NCBI RefSeq assembly: GCF_001722335.1
Contig: NZ_MIHA01000007.1
Coordinates: 207,599 to 271,598 of the forward strand
From: Mycolicibacterium flavescens
GTDB lineage: Bacteria; Actinomycetota; Actinomycetes; Mycobacteriales; Mycobacteriaceae
Length of the DNA stretch: 64,000 bases
Direction of reading: 5' to 3'
In this document: in pieces, positions 8,478-16,584 of the stretch
How the letters are laid out: each line of letters begins with the position of its first letter
Position numbering within the stretch: position 1 is the first letter of the stretch
Notes under the pieces: model-generated
Told to the model about the DNA's origin: nothing
Seen by the model: only the letters and a program-made list of their open reading frames with translations
Databases searched by the model: none
Made by a program: the position numbers and the translations under genes

Positions 8478-10556
8478 TCAGCTCACGCTGGCCAGCGCGA
8501 ACGGCAGCACGGCGGGCGCCCCAGCGGCCCTGACCACCCGCGACGCCATCGTCAACGTCCACCCGGTGTCGGTGACGTCGTCGACGAGCAGCACCGGACC
8601 CGTGTTCCCGCCCAGGTCCGGGGACTCCCACGCACCGTGCAGCGCGGCCACCCGGTAGGCCGAGTTCGCCGCGGTCACCGGCCGGCGTCCCGGCGCGTAG
8701 GGCAGCACGCCGAGGTCGGTCAGCCGGCCGAGACGGGCCAGCGCACCGGCCAGCGATGTGATCAACAGCGGATGGGTGTCCGAGTCGAGCGCCATCACCG
8801 CGGTCGGCCGGGTCTCCCAGTCCCACGAGGCCAGCACCTGCACCGCGGCGTCGACCACCTCGTCGGGCACTTCGGCGTCCGGTTCGTCGAGCAGACGCCG
8901 CAGCCGCGCGCCCCAGCCCAGGTCGGTCAGCCGCCCGATCACCCGGCCGGGTTCGGGGCCGTCGGTGATGCGGCCGCGCAGGTCCAGGCCGAGCGTGCCC
9001 AGCCCCGACGGCCACTGCCTGCGCGGGCTGATCTCGACGCCGGGCCGCATGAGCCGACGCCGGGTGTCCTCGACGGCGGTGGTGTCGACGTCGGCGTCGT
9101 AGCGCGCGCCGGCGCAGTTGTCGCAGCGCCCGCACCGTTCACCTTCGGTGAGGTCGGGATCGTCGAGTTGCGCTCGCAGAAAAGCCATTCGGCAGCTGTC
9201 GGTGGTCTGGTAGTCGAGCATCGCCTGCTGTTCGCGCTTACGGGCCTCGTCGAGCCTGCGGTAGCGGGCTTCGTCGTACTCCCACTCCTGACCCGTGCCG
9301 ACCCAGCCGCCCTTCACCCGCCGCACCGCGCCGTCGACGTCGAGCACCTTGAGCACCATCTCCAGCCGGGTGCGGTTGAGGTCGACAAGCGGCTCCAGCG
9401 CGGCCGTCGACTGCGGACGCTCCGGGTCGAGTTCGCGAATCACCTTGCGCACCAGAGTTTCCTGCGGGAAAGCGACCGAGGAGAAGTACCGCCAGACGTC
9501 CTGGTCTTCGCGGCCCGGCAGCAGGATCACCTCGGCGCTGTCCGTGGACCGGCCGGCGCGGCCGACCTGCTGGTAGTAGGCGATCGGCGAGGACGGGGCG
9601 CCGAGGTGCACGACGAACCCGAGGTCGGGTTTGTCGAAGCCCATGCCGAGCGCCGACGTCGCGATCAGCGCCTTGACCCGGTTGGCCAGCAGGTCCGCCT
9701 CGAGTTGCTCGCGTTCGGCGGCCTCGGTGCCGCCGGTGTACGCGGCGACGGTATGGCCCTGCTCGGTCAGCAAGGCGGCGATGTCACGCGCCTGCGCGAC
9801 GGTCAGCGTGTAGACGATTCCCGATCCCGGCAGCGAATCCAGATGTGCGGCAAGCCAAGCCGCGCGCTGGGCGGGGTTGCCGGCCTTGACCACCGACAGC
9901 CGCAGCGATTCGCGGTCCAGACCGCCGCGGAGCACCAGCGTGTCACCTCCGCCGACGCCCAACTGCGCGGCGACGTCGTCGACCACCCGGTCGTTGGCGG
10001 TGGCGGTGGTGGCCAGCACCGGGATGTCGGCGCCGAGTTCGGCGATCAGCGTGCGGATACGGCGGTAGTCCGGGCGGAAGTCGTGACCCCAGTCCGACAC
10101 GCAGTGCGCCTCGTCGACCACCACGAGCCCGGCGTCGCGCGCCAGCGCGGGCAGCACCGCGTCGCGGAAGTCGGGGTTGTTCAGCCGCTCCGGGCTGACC
10201 AGCAGCACGTCGAGTTCGCCGCCGCGGACCCGCTGGTGGATCTCGTCCCATTCGGTGACGTTGCTGGAGTTGATGGTGGCGGCGTGCACACCGGCACGGT
10301 CGGCGGCGGCGACCTGGTTGCGCATCAACGCCAGCAGCGGCGAGACGATCACCGTCGGGCCGTGTCCGGCGGCGCGCAGCAGCTTGGCGGCGATGAAGTA
10401 GACCGCGGATTTGCCCCAACCGGTGCGCTGCACGACCAGGGCGCGACGGCGGTGCACCACCAGCGCCTCGATCGCGGTCCACTGGTCGTCACGCAGCACG
10501 GCCCGTGGACCGGCCAGCTGCTCGAGGATCTCCTGGGCCTGCGCGCGGTCAGTCAC
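8478..10556 (-). CDS. recQ: RecQ-family DNA helicase with C-terminal phosphoribosyltransferase-like domain
   Basis: 692 aa from GTG 10556 (VTDRAQAQ); the longer frame upstream looks non-coding. Superfamily 2 motifs are present: Walker A QRTGWGKS at 43-50, DEAHCVSDWGHDFR, SALGMGFDKPDL and QVGRAGR. A zinc module (CGRCDNC, about 470-480) follows. The last part carries VLLVDDVTDTGWT near residue 655, the signature of a PRPP-binding loop in type I phosphoribosyltransferases, where classic RecQ has winged-helix and HRDC domains. It should unwind DNA 3'-5' in repair. The role of the C-terminal domain is unknown. Confidence 0.9.
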   Translation of the reverse strand: MTDRAQAQEILEQLAGPRAVLRDDQWTAIEALVVHRRRALVVQRTGWGKSAVYFIAAKLLRAAGHGPTVIVSPLLALMRNQVAAADRAGVHAATINSSNVTEWDEIHQRVRGGELDVLLVSPERLNNPDFRDAVLPALARDAGLVVVDEAHCVSDWGHDFRPDYRRIRTLIAELGADIPVLATTATANDRVVDDVAAQLGVGGGDTLVLRGGLDRESLRLSVVKAGNPAQRAAWLAAHLDSLPGSGIVYTLTVAQARDIAALLTEQGHTVAAYTGGTEAAEREQLEADLLANRVKALIATSALGMGFDKPDLGFVVHLGAPSSPIAYYQQVGRAGRSTDSAEVILLPGREDQDVWRYFSSVAFPQETLVRKVIRELDPERPQSTAALEPLVDLNRTRLEMVLKVLDVDGAVRRVKGGWVGTGQEWEYDEARYRRLDEARKREQQAMLDYQTTDSCRMAFLRAQLDDPDLTEGERCGRCDNCAGARYDADVDTTAVEDTRRRLMRPGVEISPRRQWPSGLGTLGLDLRGRITDGPEPGRVIGRLTDLGWGARLRRLLDEPDAEVPDEVVDAAVQVLASWDWETRPTAVMALDSDTHPLLITSLAGALARLGRLTDLGVLPYAPGRRPVTAANSAYRVAALHGAWESPDLGGNTGPVLLVDDVTDTGWTLTMASRVVRAAGAPAVLPFALASVS

Positions 10557-10670
10557 CGCCTCATCGTGCCCCGTGGGTGCGACAGTTTCGACCCGGTGTG
10601 TGCGCAGGGTTACATCCAGGTTTAAGGGGTATGCGACGAAGGTGTCCCTGGGTCGAGAACGGGTGTGACG

Positions 10671-10952
10671 ATGGTCCAGTACCACTATCGCTGCGAAAAG
10701 GGCTGCGGCACAACGCAACAATCGTATTCGATGCACAGCTGCCCGGCCGTCGTCAAATGCCCGCAATGTCACGGTGACGCCCGCAAGCTGATGTCGTCAC
10801 CGCACCTGGGCCGTACCGGTGTCGCGATGCGTCTTCACGATGCGACGCGCGCGACGGCAGAACGACCGAACGTCGTCGCCGCGCCCCCGCCTGCGGCCCG
10901 CCGGCAGAACGTCACCGCCAACCCGCTGCACCGCAAGCTCCCGCGAAACTGA
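10671..10952 (+). CDS. fmdB: FmdB-type zinc-ribbon protein
   Basis: 93 aa. The N-terminus MVQYHYRCEKGCG with a later CPQCHG gives a CxxxC...CxxC zinc ribbon as in FmdB regulators found beside formamidase/acetamidase genes. A GTG two codons upstream is an alternative start; I prefer the ATG because the family begins M-x-x-Y-x-Y-x-C. The rest is basic and probably disordered. It lies 10 bp before the formamidase gene, so the two are co-transcribed. Regulation or metal handling for the amidase is known only for the family, not shown here. Confidence 0.82.
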   Translation: MVQYHYRCEKGCGTTQQSYSMHSCPAVVKCPQCHGDARKLMSSPHLGRTGVAMRLHDATRATAERPNVVAAPPPAARRQNVTANPLHRKLPRN

Positions 10953-10962
10953 AGGAACCCCG

Positions 10963-12216
10963 ATGCCCGAACTCATATTTCCGCTCGATTCCAGCAAGAA
11001 GTTCCCCGACCAGCAGATCGTCGGGCACAACCGCTGGCACCCCGACATCCCCGCGGCGGTGTCGGTCAAGCAGGGTGATTCGTTCCGCGTGCACTGCCGC
11101 GAGTGGTTCGACGGCGACATCCACAACGACGACTCCGCCGAGGACATCCGCGATGCGCCGATGTCGAAGGTGCATGCCCTGTCGGGGCCGATCGCCGTCG
11201 AGGGGGCCCGCCCGGGTGACCTGTTGATCGTGGACATCCTCGACGTCGGGCCGCTGCCTCAGGAGGACTCCGGGCCGCTGGCCGGTCAGGGGTGGGGCTA
11301 CACCGGGATCTTCGCCAAGAGCAACGGAGGCAGCTTCCTGGTCGACCAGTTTCCGGACGCCTACAAGGCGGTCTGGGACTTCTCCGGGGAGAAGGCGACC
11401 TCGCGTCACGTGCCCGGCGTCGAGTTCACCGGCATCACCCATCCGGGGCTGATGGGTACCGCGCCGTCGGCCGAACTGCTCGGCAACTGGAACTCCCGCG
11501 AGGCCGCGTTGATCGCGACCGACCCGGATCGCGAACCGCCGTTGGCGCTGCCGCCGGAGCCCACCGACGCCGTCCTCGGCACCCTGACCGGCGACGCGTT
11601 CGACAAGGTCGCCGCCGAGGGGGCCCGCACCGCGCCGCCGCGCGAGAACGGCGGCAACATGGACATCAAGAACCTGACGCGGGGCACCCGGGTGTTCTAT
11701 CCGGTGTTCGTCGACGGCGCGAAGCTGTCGGTCGGCGACCTGCACTTCTCGCAGGGCGACGGCGAGATCACGTTCTGCGGCGGCATCGAGATGGGCGGGT
11801 TCATCGATCTGCGGGTCGACGTCATCTCCGGCGGGATGGAGACCTACGGCATCCGCGAGCACCCGGTCTTCCTGCCCGGCAACACCCAGCCGCAGTACTC
11901 GGAATGGTTGACGTTCTCGGGGACGTCGGTGACCCTCGACGGCGAGCAGCGGTATCTGGATTCCCAGCTCGCGTATCAGCGGGCCTGCCTGCACGCGATC
12001 GACTACCTGACCAACTTCGGCTACAGCCCGGAGCAGGCCTACCTGTTGCTCGGGGCCGCGCCGATCGAGGGACGGTTCTCCGGCGTGGTCGACATCCCGA
12101 ACTCGTGTGCGACGGTGTATCTGCCGACGGCGATCTTCGACTTCCCGATCGCCCCGACCGCGGGCAAGCCGGTGAAGATCGACCCCGGTATCGGCGCCCC
12201 CCGCGCCGCGTCGTAG
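10963..12216 (+). CDS. fmdA: Formamidase / acetamidase
   Basis: 417 aa, the usual length of FmdA_AmdA enzymes. The start at ATG 10963 follows GAAGG and begins MPELIFPLDSSKKF; upstream in-frame sequence belongs to another frame of fmdB. Typical blocks include HNRWHPDIP, WFDGDIHNDD, GWGYTGIFAKSNGG, HPGLMGTAPS and QGDGEITFCGGIEMGG. It hydrolyses formamide or short amides to ammonia and the acid in the cytoplasm, supplying nitrogen. It pairs with fmdB upstream. Substrate preference between formamide and acetamide cannot be read from sequence. Confidence 0.93.
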   Translation: MPELIFPLDSSKKFPDQQIVGHNRWHPDIPAAVSVKQGDSFRVHCREWFDGDIHNDDSAEDIRDAPMSKVHALSGPIAVEGARPGDLLIVDILDVGPLPQEDSGPLAGQGWGYTGIFAKSNGGSFLVDQFPDAYKAVWDFSGEKATSRHVPGVEFTGITHPGLMGTAPSAELLGNWNSREAALIATDPDREPPLALPPEPTDAVLGTLTGDAFDKVAAEGARTAPPRENGGNMDIKNLTRGTRVFYPVFVDGAKLSVGDLHFSQGDGEITFCGGIEMGGFIDLRVDVISGGMETYGIREHPVFLPGNTQPQYSEWLTFSGTSVTLDGEQRYLDSQLAYQRACLHAIDYLTNFGYSPEQAYLLLGAAPIEGRFSGVVDIPNSCATVYLPTAIFDFPIAPTAGKPVKIDPGIGAPRAAS

Positions 12217-12242
12217 GAGTCGTAGGAGCTGCCGAACGTGGA

Positions 12243-12280
12243 TTACCCGCACGCCAAATCGCGATCAGACGTGCGGGTAA
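12243..12280. repeat. 11-bp inverted repeat between fmdA and the DedA gene
   Basis: TTACCCGCACG (12243-12253) and CGTGCGGGTAA (12270-12280) are perfect complements 16 nt apart. It lies 26 bp after the fmdA stop and 32 bp before the DedA start. It could be a terminator without T tract or an operator for the DedA gene. Confidence 0.6.
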
Positions 12281-12311
12281 CGCACTTTCGCGCCAAGGAG
12301 GGGACCGCACC

Positions 12312-12941
12312 ATGACCGTTGATGCCGCCGCGACGGTCGGCGGTGTGGCCGGCTGGGCGGTGTCGCTGATGGAGCGCCTCGGTGGCATCGGCGCCGGCGC
12401 CGTCATCGCCGCGGAGAACGTCTTCCCGCCGCTGCCGAGCGAGATCATCCTGCCGTTGGCGGGTCTGTCCGCGGCGCGGGGCGAGATGCCGCTGTGGGAA
12501 GCCATCGTCGGGACCACAGTGGGTTCCGTGGTGGGCGCCATCGTCCTGTACCTGGTGGGCGCCCACCTCGGACGCGACCGGGTTCACCGGCTGGCGCAGC
12601 GATTGCCGTTCTTCTCCGACGACGACCTGACGAAAAGCGAAGCGTGGTTCCGTCGGCACGGGTCTTGGGCGGTGCTGTTCGGGCGGATGATCCCGGTGGT
12701 CCGGAGCCTGGTGTCGGTGCCCGCCGGGATCTACTGCATGCCGTTCGTCCGGTTCCTGGCACTGACGACGGCGGGAAGCGCGGCCTGGAACAGCCTGCTC
12801 GTGGTGGCCGGCTACCAGTTGGGCGACAACTGGGAAACCGTGTCCACCTGGACATCTCGCTACCAGTACGCGGTGCTGGCCGTCGCCGCCGCCCTGATCG
12901 CGGGGTGGCTGGTGCAGAAGCGGCGCAGCCGAACCGGCTAG
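12312..12941 (+). CDS. DedA-family membrane protein
   Basis: 209 aa, starting at ATG 12312 behind an AAGGAGG site. Four to five membrane segments and the DedA/VTT signatures are visible: ENVFPPLPSEIILP near the N-terminus, FGRMIPVVRSLVSVPAG in the middle with the conserved arginines. The family includes transporters that flip undecaprenyl phosphate or phospholipids and supports envelope homeostasis; which one applies is not readable here. It is separated from fmdA by an inverted repeat and probably transcribed alone. Confidence 0.9.
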   Translation: MTVDAAATVGGVAGWAVSLMERLGGIGAGAVIAAENVFPPLPSEIILPLAGLSAARGEMPLWEAIVGTTVGSVVGAIVLYLVGAHLGRDRVHRLAQRLPFFSDDDLTKSEAWFRRHGSWAVLFGRMIPVVRSLVSVPAGIYCMPFVRFLALTTAGSAAWNSLLVVAGYQLGDNWETVSTWTSRYQYAVLAVAAALIAGWLVQKRRSRTG

Positions 12942-12960
12942 GCCCGTCGCCGCAAAAGTC

Positions 12961-13644
12961 CTACTGGGCGACGACAAGCCAGATCGCGGCGAAGTGACAA
13001 GCCGCGGCGACGGCGGTGCACGAATGGAACAGCTCATGGTGACCGAACGTGTGCGGCCACGGGTTCGGCCACCGGGCGCCGTAGAACAGGGCGCCGACGT
13101 TGTAGAGCACCGCGCCGGCCACCAGCAGCGCCACCACCGCGAACCCGGCGCCGTGCAGCAGCACCTCGGCGAACCAGACCGCCACGTAGCCGAGCATCAG
13201 GTACAGCGGCAACCCGACCCATCGGGGCGTCGACGGCCACAGCATCTTGAGCACCACGCCCGCAACCGCCCCCGACCACGCGATGGTCAGCATGATCGCC
13301 CCACTGCGCGGCGGCATGGCGATCAGCGCGAGCGGTGTGTAGGTGGCCGCGATGAACACGAACACCGCCGAGTGGTCGAGGCGCATCATCCACTTCTCGG
13401 CCGCCGCGGACGCCCAGGTCACGCGGTGGTAGGTCGCACTGACACAGAACATGGCGACCATCGCGAGGACGTACACGAGCGCGGCCCCGCCCGCTCGCGG
13501 TGACGCGGCGGTCCATGCGACCGATACCAGCGCCGCGCCGGCCACCGCCGCCACGCCTGCCGCACCGAGATGGATCCAGCCCCGGGCGCGGGGCTTGAGA
13601 TCGGCGACGCGGGCCGCAGCGACTGCCGTCAGGGGGTCGCTCAG
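12961..13644 (-). CDS. TrhA/hemolysin-III family membrane protein, probable CTG start
   Basis: About 227 aa with seven hydrophobic segments and the family motifs SATYHRVTW, MRLDHSAVFVFIAATYTP and the terminal FGHHELFHSCT region (PAQR-like metal site). The first ATG/GTG/TTG in frame (GTG 13554) would remove the first membrane helix, whose usual start KPRARGWIHLGAAG is encoded upstream. No standard start codon exists between 13554 and the in-frame stop at 13740. CTG 13644 has GGAG 5 nt before it and restores the helix, so I place the start there with moderate confidence. Function: membrane homeostasis; pore activity is historical naming. Confidence 0.75.
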   Translation of the reverse strand: MSDPLTAVAAARVADLKPRARGWIHLGAAGVAAVAGAALVSVAWTAASPRAGGAALVYVLAMVAMFCVSATYHRVTWASAAAEKWMMRLDHSAVFVFIAATYTPLALIAMPPRSGAIMLTIAWSGAVAGVVLKMLWPSTPRWVGLPLYLMLGYVAVWFAEVLLHGAGFAVVALLVAGAVLYNVGALFYGARWPNPWPHTFGHHELFHSCTAVAAACHFAAIWLVVAQ

Positions 13645-13737
13645 GGCATCTCCGTCGTCAGAGGCGATCGAACCGGAAAGGACCGCGTGACTGTGAGCGT
13701 AGTGCAGCCCCGGATGCGGCGGCCGCAGGCGCGCTAG

Positions 13738-14793
13738 CTAGCCGGTCTTGGCGGCGTCCTGTTCGCGCTTGATCTCCAGCGCGATGTCGATCAGCTGGTC
13801 CTCCTGGCCGCCGATCAGCTTGCGCTGGCCCGCCCGGTGCAGCAGCTTGTGCGCGGGCACGCCGTAGCGCTCGGACTGGCGGATCGCGTGCTTGAGGAAG
13901 CTGGAGTACACCCCCGAGTAGCCCATGATCAGCGCGTTGCGGTCCAGCAGGCACTCGGCCGGCATCGCGGGTGCGACGACCTCCTCGGCCGCGTCGGCGA
14001 TGTCGAAGAAGTCGATTCCGGTCTTGACGCCGATCTTGTCGAACACCCCGATCAGCGCCTCCACCGGCGCGTTGCCCGCCCCGGCCCCGAACCGGCGGCA
14101 CGACCCGTCGATCTGTTTGGCGCCGGCGCGCACGGCCTCGATCGAGTTCGCGACGCCGAGCCCGAGGTTCTCGTGGCCGTGGAAGCCCACCTGCGCGTCG
14201 TCACCCAGTTCCGCGACCAGGGCCGCGACCCGGTCCCGCACCCCCTCGAGCACCAGGGCACCCGCCGAGTCGACGACGTAGACGCACTGGCAACCGGCGT
14301 CGGCCATGATCCGCGCCTGCTTGGCCAGCTTCTCCGGCGGAATCGTGTGGCTCATCATCAAAAAGCCCACGGTCTCCAGACCGAGTTCGCGGGCCAGCCC
14401 GAAGTGCTGGATCGACACGTCGGCCTCGGTGCAGTGGGTGGCGATCCGGCAGATCGAGCCGCCGTTGTTCTGCGCCTCCTTGATGTCCTCCTTGGTGCCC
14501 ACACCCGGCAGCATGAGGAACGCGATCTTGGATTCCTTGGCCGTCTCGGCGGCCAGCTTGATCAGCTCCTGCTCCGGGGTCTTGGAGAACCCGTAGTTGA
14601 AGCTGGACCCACCGAGTCCGTCGCCGTGGGTGACCTCGATGACCGGCACCCCGGCGGCGTCCAGCGCGGCGACGATCGCGTGCACCTCGTCCTTGGTGAA
14701 CTGGTGGCGCTTGTGGTGGCTGCCGTCGCGCAGCGACGTGTCCGTCATCCGGACGTCCCAGATCGGGTTGAAGTAGATCTCCTGGGTGCTCAT
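13738..14793 (-). CDS. hsaF: 4-hydroxy-2-oxovalerate/hexanoate aldolase HsaF
   Basis: 351 aa with the DRE-TIM metallolyase start [16 protein letters not shown] and later [21 protein letters not shown]. It cleaves 4-hydroxy-2-oxohexanoate, from steroid rings A/B degradation, to pyruvate and propionaldehyde, using a divalent metal. The aldehyde is channelled to HsaG in a heterotetrameric complex, as known for this family. The gene overlaps hsaG (ATGA at 14790-14793) and is the last of hsaE-hsaG-hsaF, matching Rv3534c. Control is likely from the KstR box at 16570. Confidence 0.95.
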   Translation of the reverse strand: MSTQEIYFNPIWDVRMTDTSLRDGSHHKRHQFTKDEVHAIVAALDAAGVPVIEVTHGDGLGGSSFNYGFSKTPEQELIKLAAETAKESKIAFLMLPGVGTKEDIKEAQNNGGSICRIATHCTEADVSIQHFGLARELGLETVGFLMMSHTIPPEKLAKQARIMADAGCQCVYVVDSAGALVLEGVRDRVAALVAELGDDAQVGFHGHENLGLGVANSIEAVRAGAKQIDGSCRRFGAGAGNAPVEALIGVFDKIGVKTGIDFFDIADAAEEVVAPAMPAECLLDRNALIMGYSGVYSSFLKHAIRQSERYGVPAHKLLHRAGQRKLIGGQEDQLIDIALEIKREQDAAKTG

Positions 14794-15710
14794 GCCTGGC
14801 CTCCTGCCGAGCTTGTGGCGAGGGACTCCTTGGCGATTTCCTCGCCGACCTTGGCCGCCGCGGCGGTCATGATGTCCAGGTTTCCAGCGTAGGGCGGCAG
14901 GTAATCGCCCGCACCCTCCACTTCGATGAACGTGGTGACGAGGTGCTGACCACCGTTGACCACCGACGGCTCGTCGAACTGCGGTTCGTTGAGCAGCCGG
15001 TAACCGGGCACGTAGGTCTGCACCTCGGCGACCACATCCTTGATCGACTGCGTGATCGCGTCGTGGTCGGCGTCCTCGGGGATCGCGCAGAAGATGGTGT
15101 CGCGCATGATCATCGGCGGCTCGGCGGGGTTGAGGATGATGATCGCCTTGCCGCGCTGGGCGCCCCCGATGTTCTGCACACCGGCGCTGGTCGTCTTGGT
15201 GAACTCGTCGATGTTGGCGCGCGTGCCCGGTCCGGCCGACGCCGACGACACCGACGCGACGATCTCGGCGTAAGGCACCTCGACGGCGCGGCTGACCGCG
15301 TACACGATCGGGATGGTGGCCTGCCCGCCGCAGGTGACCATGTTGACGTTCGGCGCGTCGAGGTGCTCGCGCAGGTTGGCCGGCGGGATCACGCCCGGCC
15401 CGATCGCCGCGGGCGTCAGGTCGATCGCGCGGATCCCGGCGTCGGCATACTTCGGCGCCGCGTCACGGTGCACGTAGGCGCTGGTGGCTTCGAAGACCAT
15501 GTCGGGCTTCTCGCTTTGCGCCAGCAGCCAGTCGACCCCTTCGTGCGAGGTCTCCAGCCCCAGCTTGCGGGCGCGGGCCAGGCCCTCGCTCTCCGGGTCG
15601 ATGCCGATCATCCAGCGCGGTTCCAGCCACTCCGAACGCAGCAGCTTGTAGAGAAGATCGGTGCTGATGTTGCCCGATCCGACGATCGCGACGGACATTT
15701 TGTCCGGCAT
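14790..15710 (-). CDS. hsaG: Acylating aldehyde dehydrogenase HsaG
   Basis: 306 aa from ATG 15710, which has GAGGAG upstream (a longer start at MSEERV is possible). The N-terminal NAD loop reads [13 protein letters not shown] and the catalytic cysteine is C127 in [12 protein letters not shown]. It converts propionaldehyde plus CoA and NAD+ to propionyl-CoA and receives its substrate from HsaF through a protein tunnel. It lies between hsaE and hsaF in one operon and corresponds to Rv3535c. Confidence 0.95.
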   Translation of the reverse strand: MPDKMSVAIVGSGNISTDLLYKLLRSEWLEPRWMIGIDPESEGLARARKLGLETSHEGVDWLLAQSEKPDMVFEATSAYVHRDAAPKYADAGIRAIDLTPAAIGPGVIPPANLREHLDAPNVNMVTCGGQATIPIVYAVSRAVEVPYAEIVASVSSASAGPGTRANIDEFTKTTSAGVQNIGGAQRGKAIIILNPAEPPMIMRDTIFCAIPEDADHDAITQSIKDVVAEVQTYVPGYRLLNEPQFDEPSVVNGGQHLVTTFIEVEGAGDYLPPYAGNLDIMTAAAAKVGEEIAKESLATSSAGGQA

Positions 15711-15724
15711 AACTCGCTCCTCGC

Positions 15725-16510
15725 TCATTCGAAATTCAGCTGCACCGAGCCCAGCCCGGCGAAGTCTGCGACGTACTCGGCGCCGGGGGTGGCGTCGAAG
15801 GCCTTGGTGCACGACCCCGGCAACACGATGTCACCGGCCTTGAGCCGGACACCGAAGCTGTCGACCTTGCGGGCCAGCCAGGCCACCGCGGTGACCGGGT
15901 TGCCCAGCACCGCATCGCTGCGGCCCTTGGCCACCACCTCGCCGTTGCGGGTCAGCACGGCGTCGATCGCGGTGATATCTATGTCCTTGGGCGACACCCG
16001 ATTCTGGCCGAGCACCCAACCCGCCGACGACGCGTTGTCGGCGATCGTGTCGCACAGCTTGATCTTCCAGTCCGTGATGCGGGTGTCGATCAACTCGATG
16101 GCGGGCGCGAACGCGGCCGTCGCCGCCAGTACGTCGTCCTCGGTGCACCCCTCACCCGGCAGATCGTCGGCCAGGATGAACCCGACCTCCACCTCGACCC
16201 GCGGATACAGATAGTCCGCAGACTTGACCGGCCGGTCCTCGAAGACGGCCATCTCGTCGAGCAGGTGTCCGTAGTCGGGCTCGTCGACGTTCATCATCTG
16301 CTGCATCGCCTTGGACGACAGCCCGACCTTGTGGCCGATCACCTTCGCGCCCTCGGCGACGCGCCGGCGGATGTTGATCAGCTGGATCTCGTAGGCGTCG
16401 ACGACGTCGATGTCGGGATGGCCGTCGGTCAGCGGCGAGATCGGCACCCGGGTGCGTTCGGCCTCGGCGAGGTCGGCGGCCAGCTGTTCGCGCACGTCGG
16501 AACTGAGCAT
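15725..16510 (-). CDS. hsaE: 2-hydroxypenta/hexa-2,4-dienoate hydratase HsaE
   Basis: 261 aa, the normal length of the hydratase/fumarylacetoacetate-like family. Blocks such as [29 protein letters not shown] and the metal-site glutamates (VEVEVG) are present, with a C-terminal [16 protein letters not shown]. It adds water to 2-hydroxyhexa-2,4-dienoate from steroid ring cleavage to give the HsaF substrate. It is the first gene of hsaE-hsaG-hsaF and starts 60 bp from the KstR box shared with divergent kstD. It matches Rv3536c. Confidence 0.94.
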   Translation of the reverse strand: MLSSDVREQLAADLAEAERTRVPISPLTDGHPDIDVVDAYEIQLINIRRRVAEGAKVIGHKVGLSSKAMQQMMNVDEPDYGHLLDEMAVFEDRPVKSADYLYPRVEVEVGFILADDLPGEGCTEDDVLAATAAFAPAIELIDTRITDWKIKLCDTIADNASSAGWVLGQNRVSPKDIDITAIDAVLTRNGEVVAKGRSDAVLGNPVTAVAWLARKVDSFGVRLKAGDIVLPGSCTKAFDATPGAEYVADFAGLGSVQLNFE

Positions 16511-16569
16511 CGGCGGTGAAGTCCCCTCGTTTCGTCGACCGGCGCAGTTGTGGGTCGGCCGGGCAATTC

Positions 16570-16583
16570 TATAACGTGTTCTA
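16570..16583. promoter_or_regulatory. KstR operator between hsaE and kstD
   Basis: TATAACGTGTTCTA fits TnnAACnnGTTnnA exactly. It ends one base before the kstD ATG, so kstD mRNA is probably leaderless or nearly so and repression would block its promoter directly. It can also serve the divergent hsaE promoter. Confidence 0.85.
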
Positions 16584-16584
16584 C

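Noticed and set aside
8187..10625. 812-aa plus-strand frame opposite recQ
   Set aside because: Arg/Gly/Val/His-rich translation without domains; the opposite strand carries all helicase motifs.
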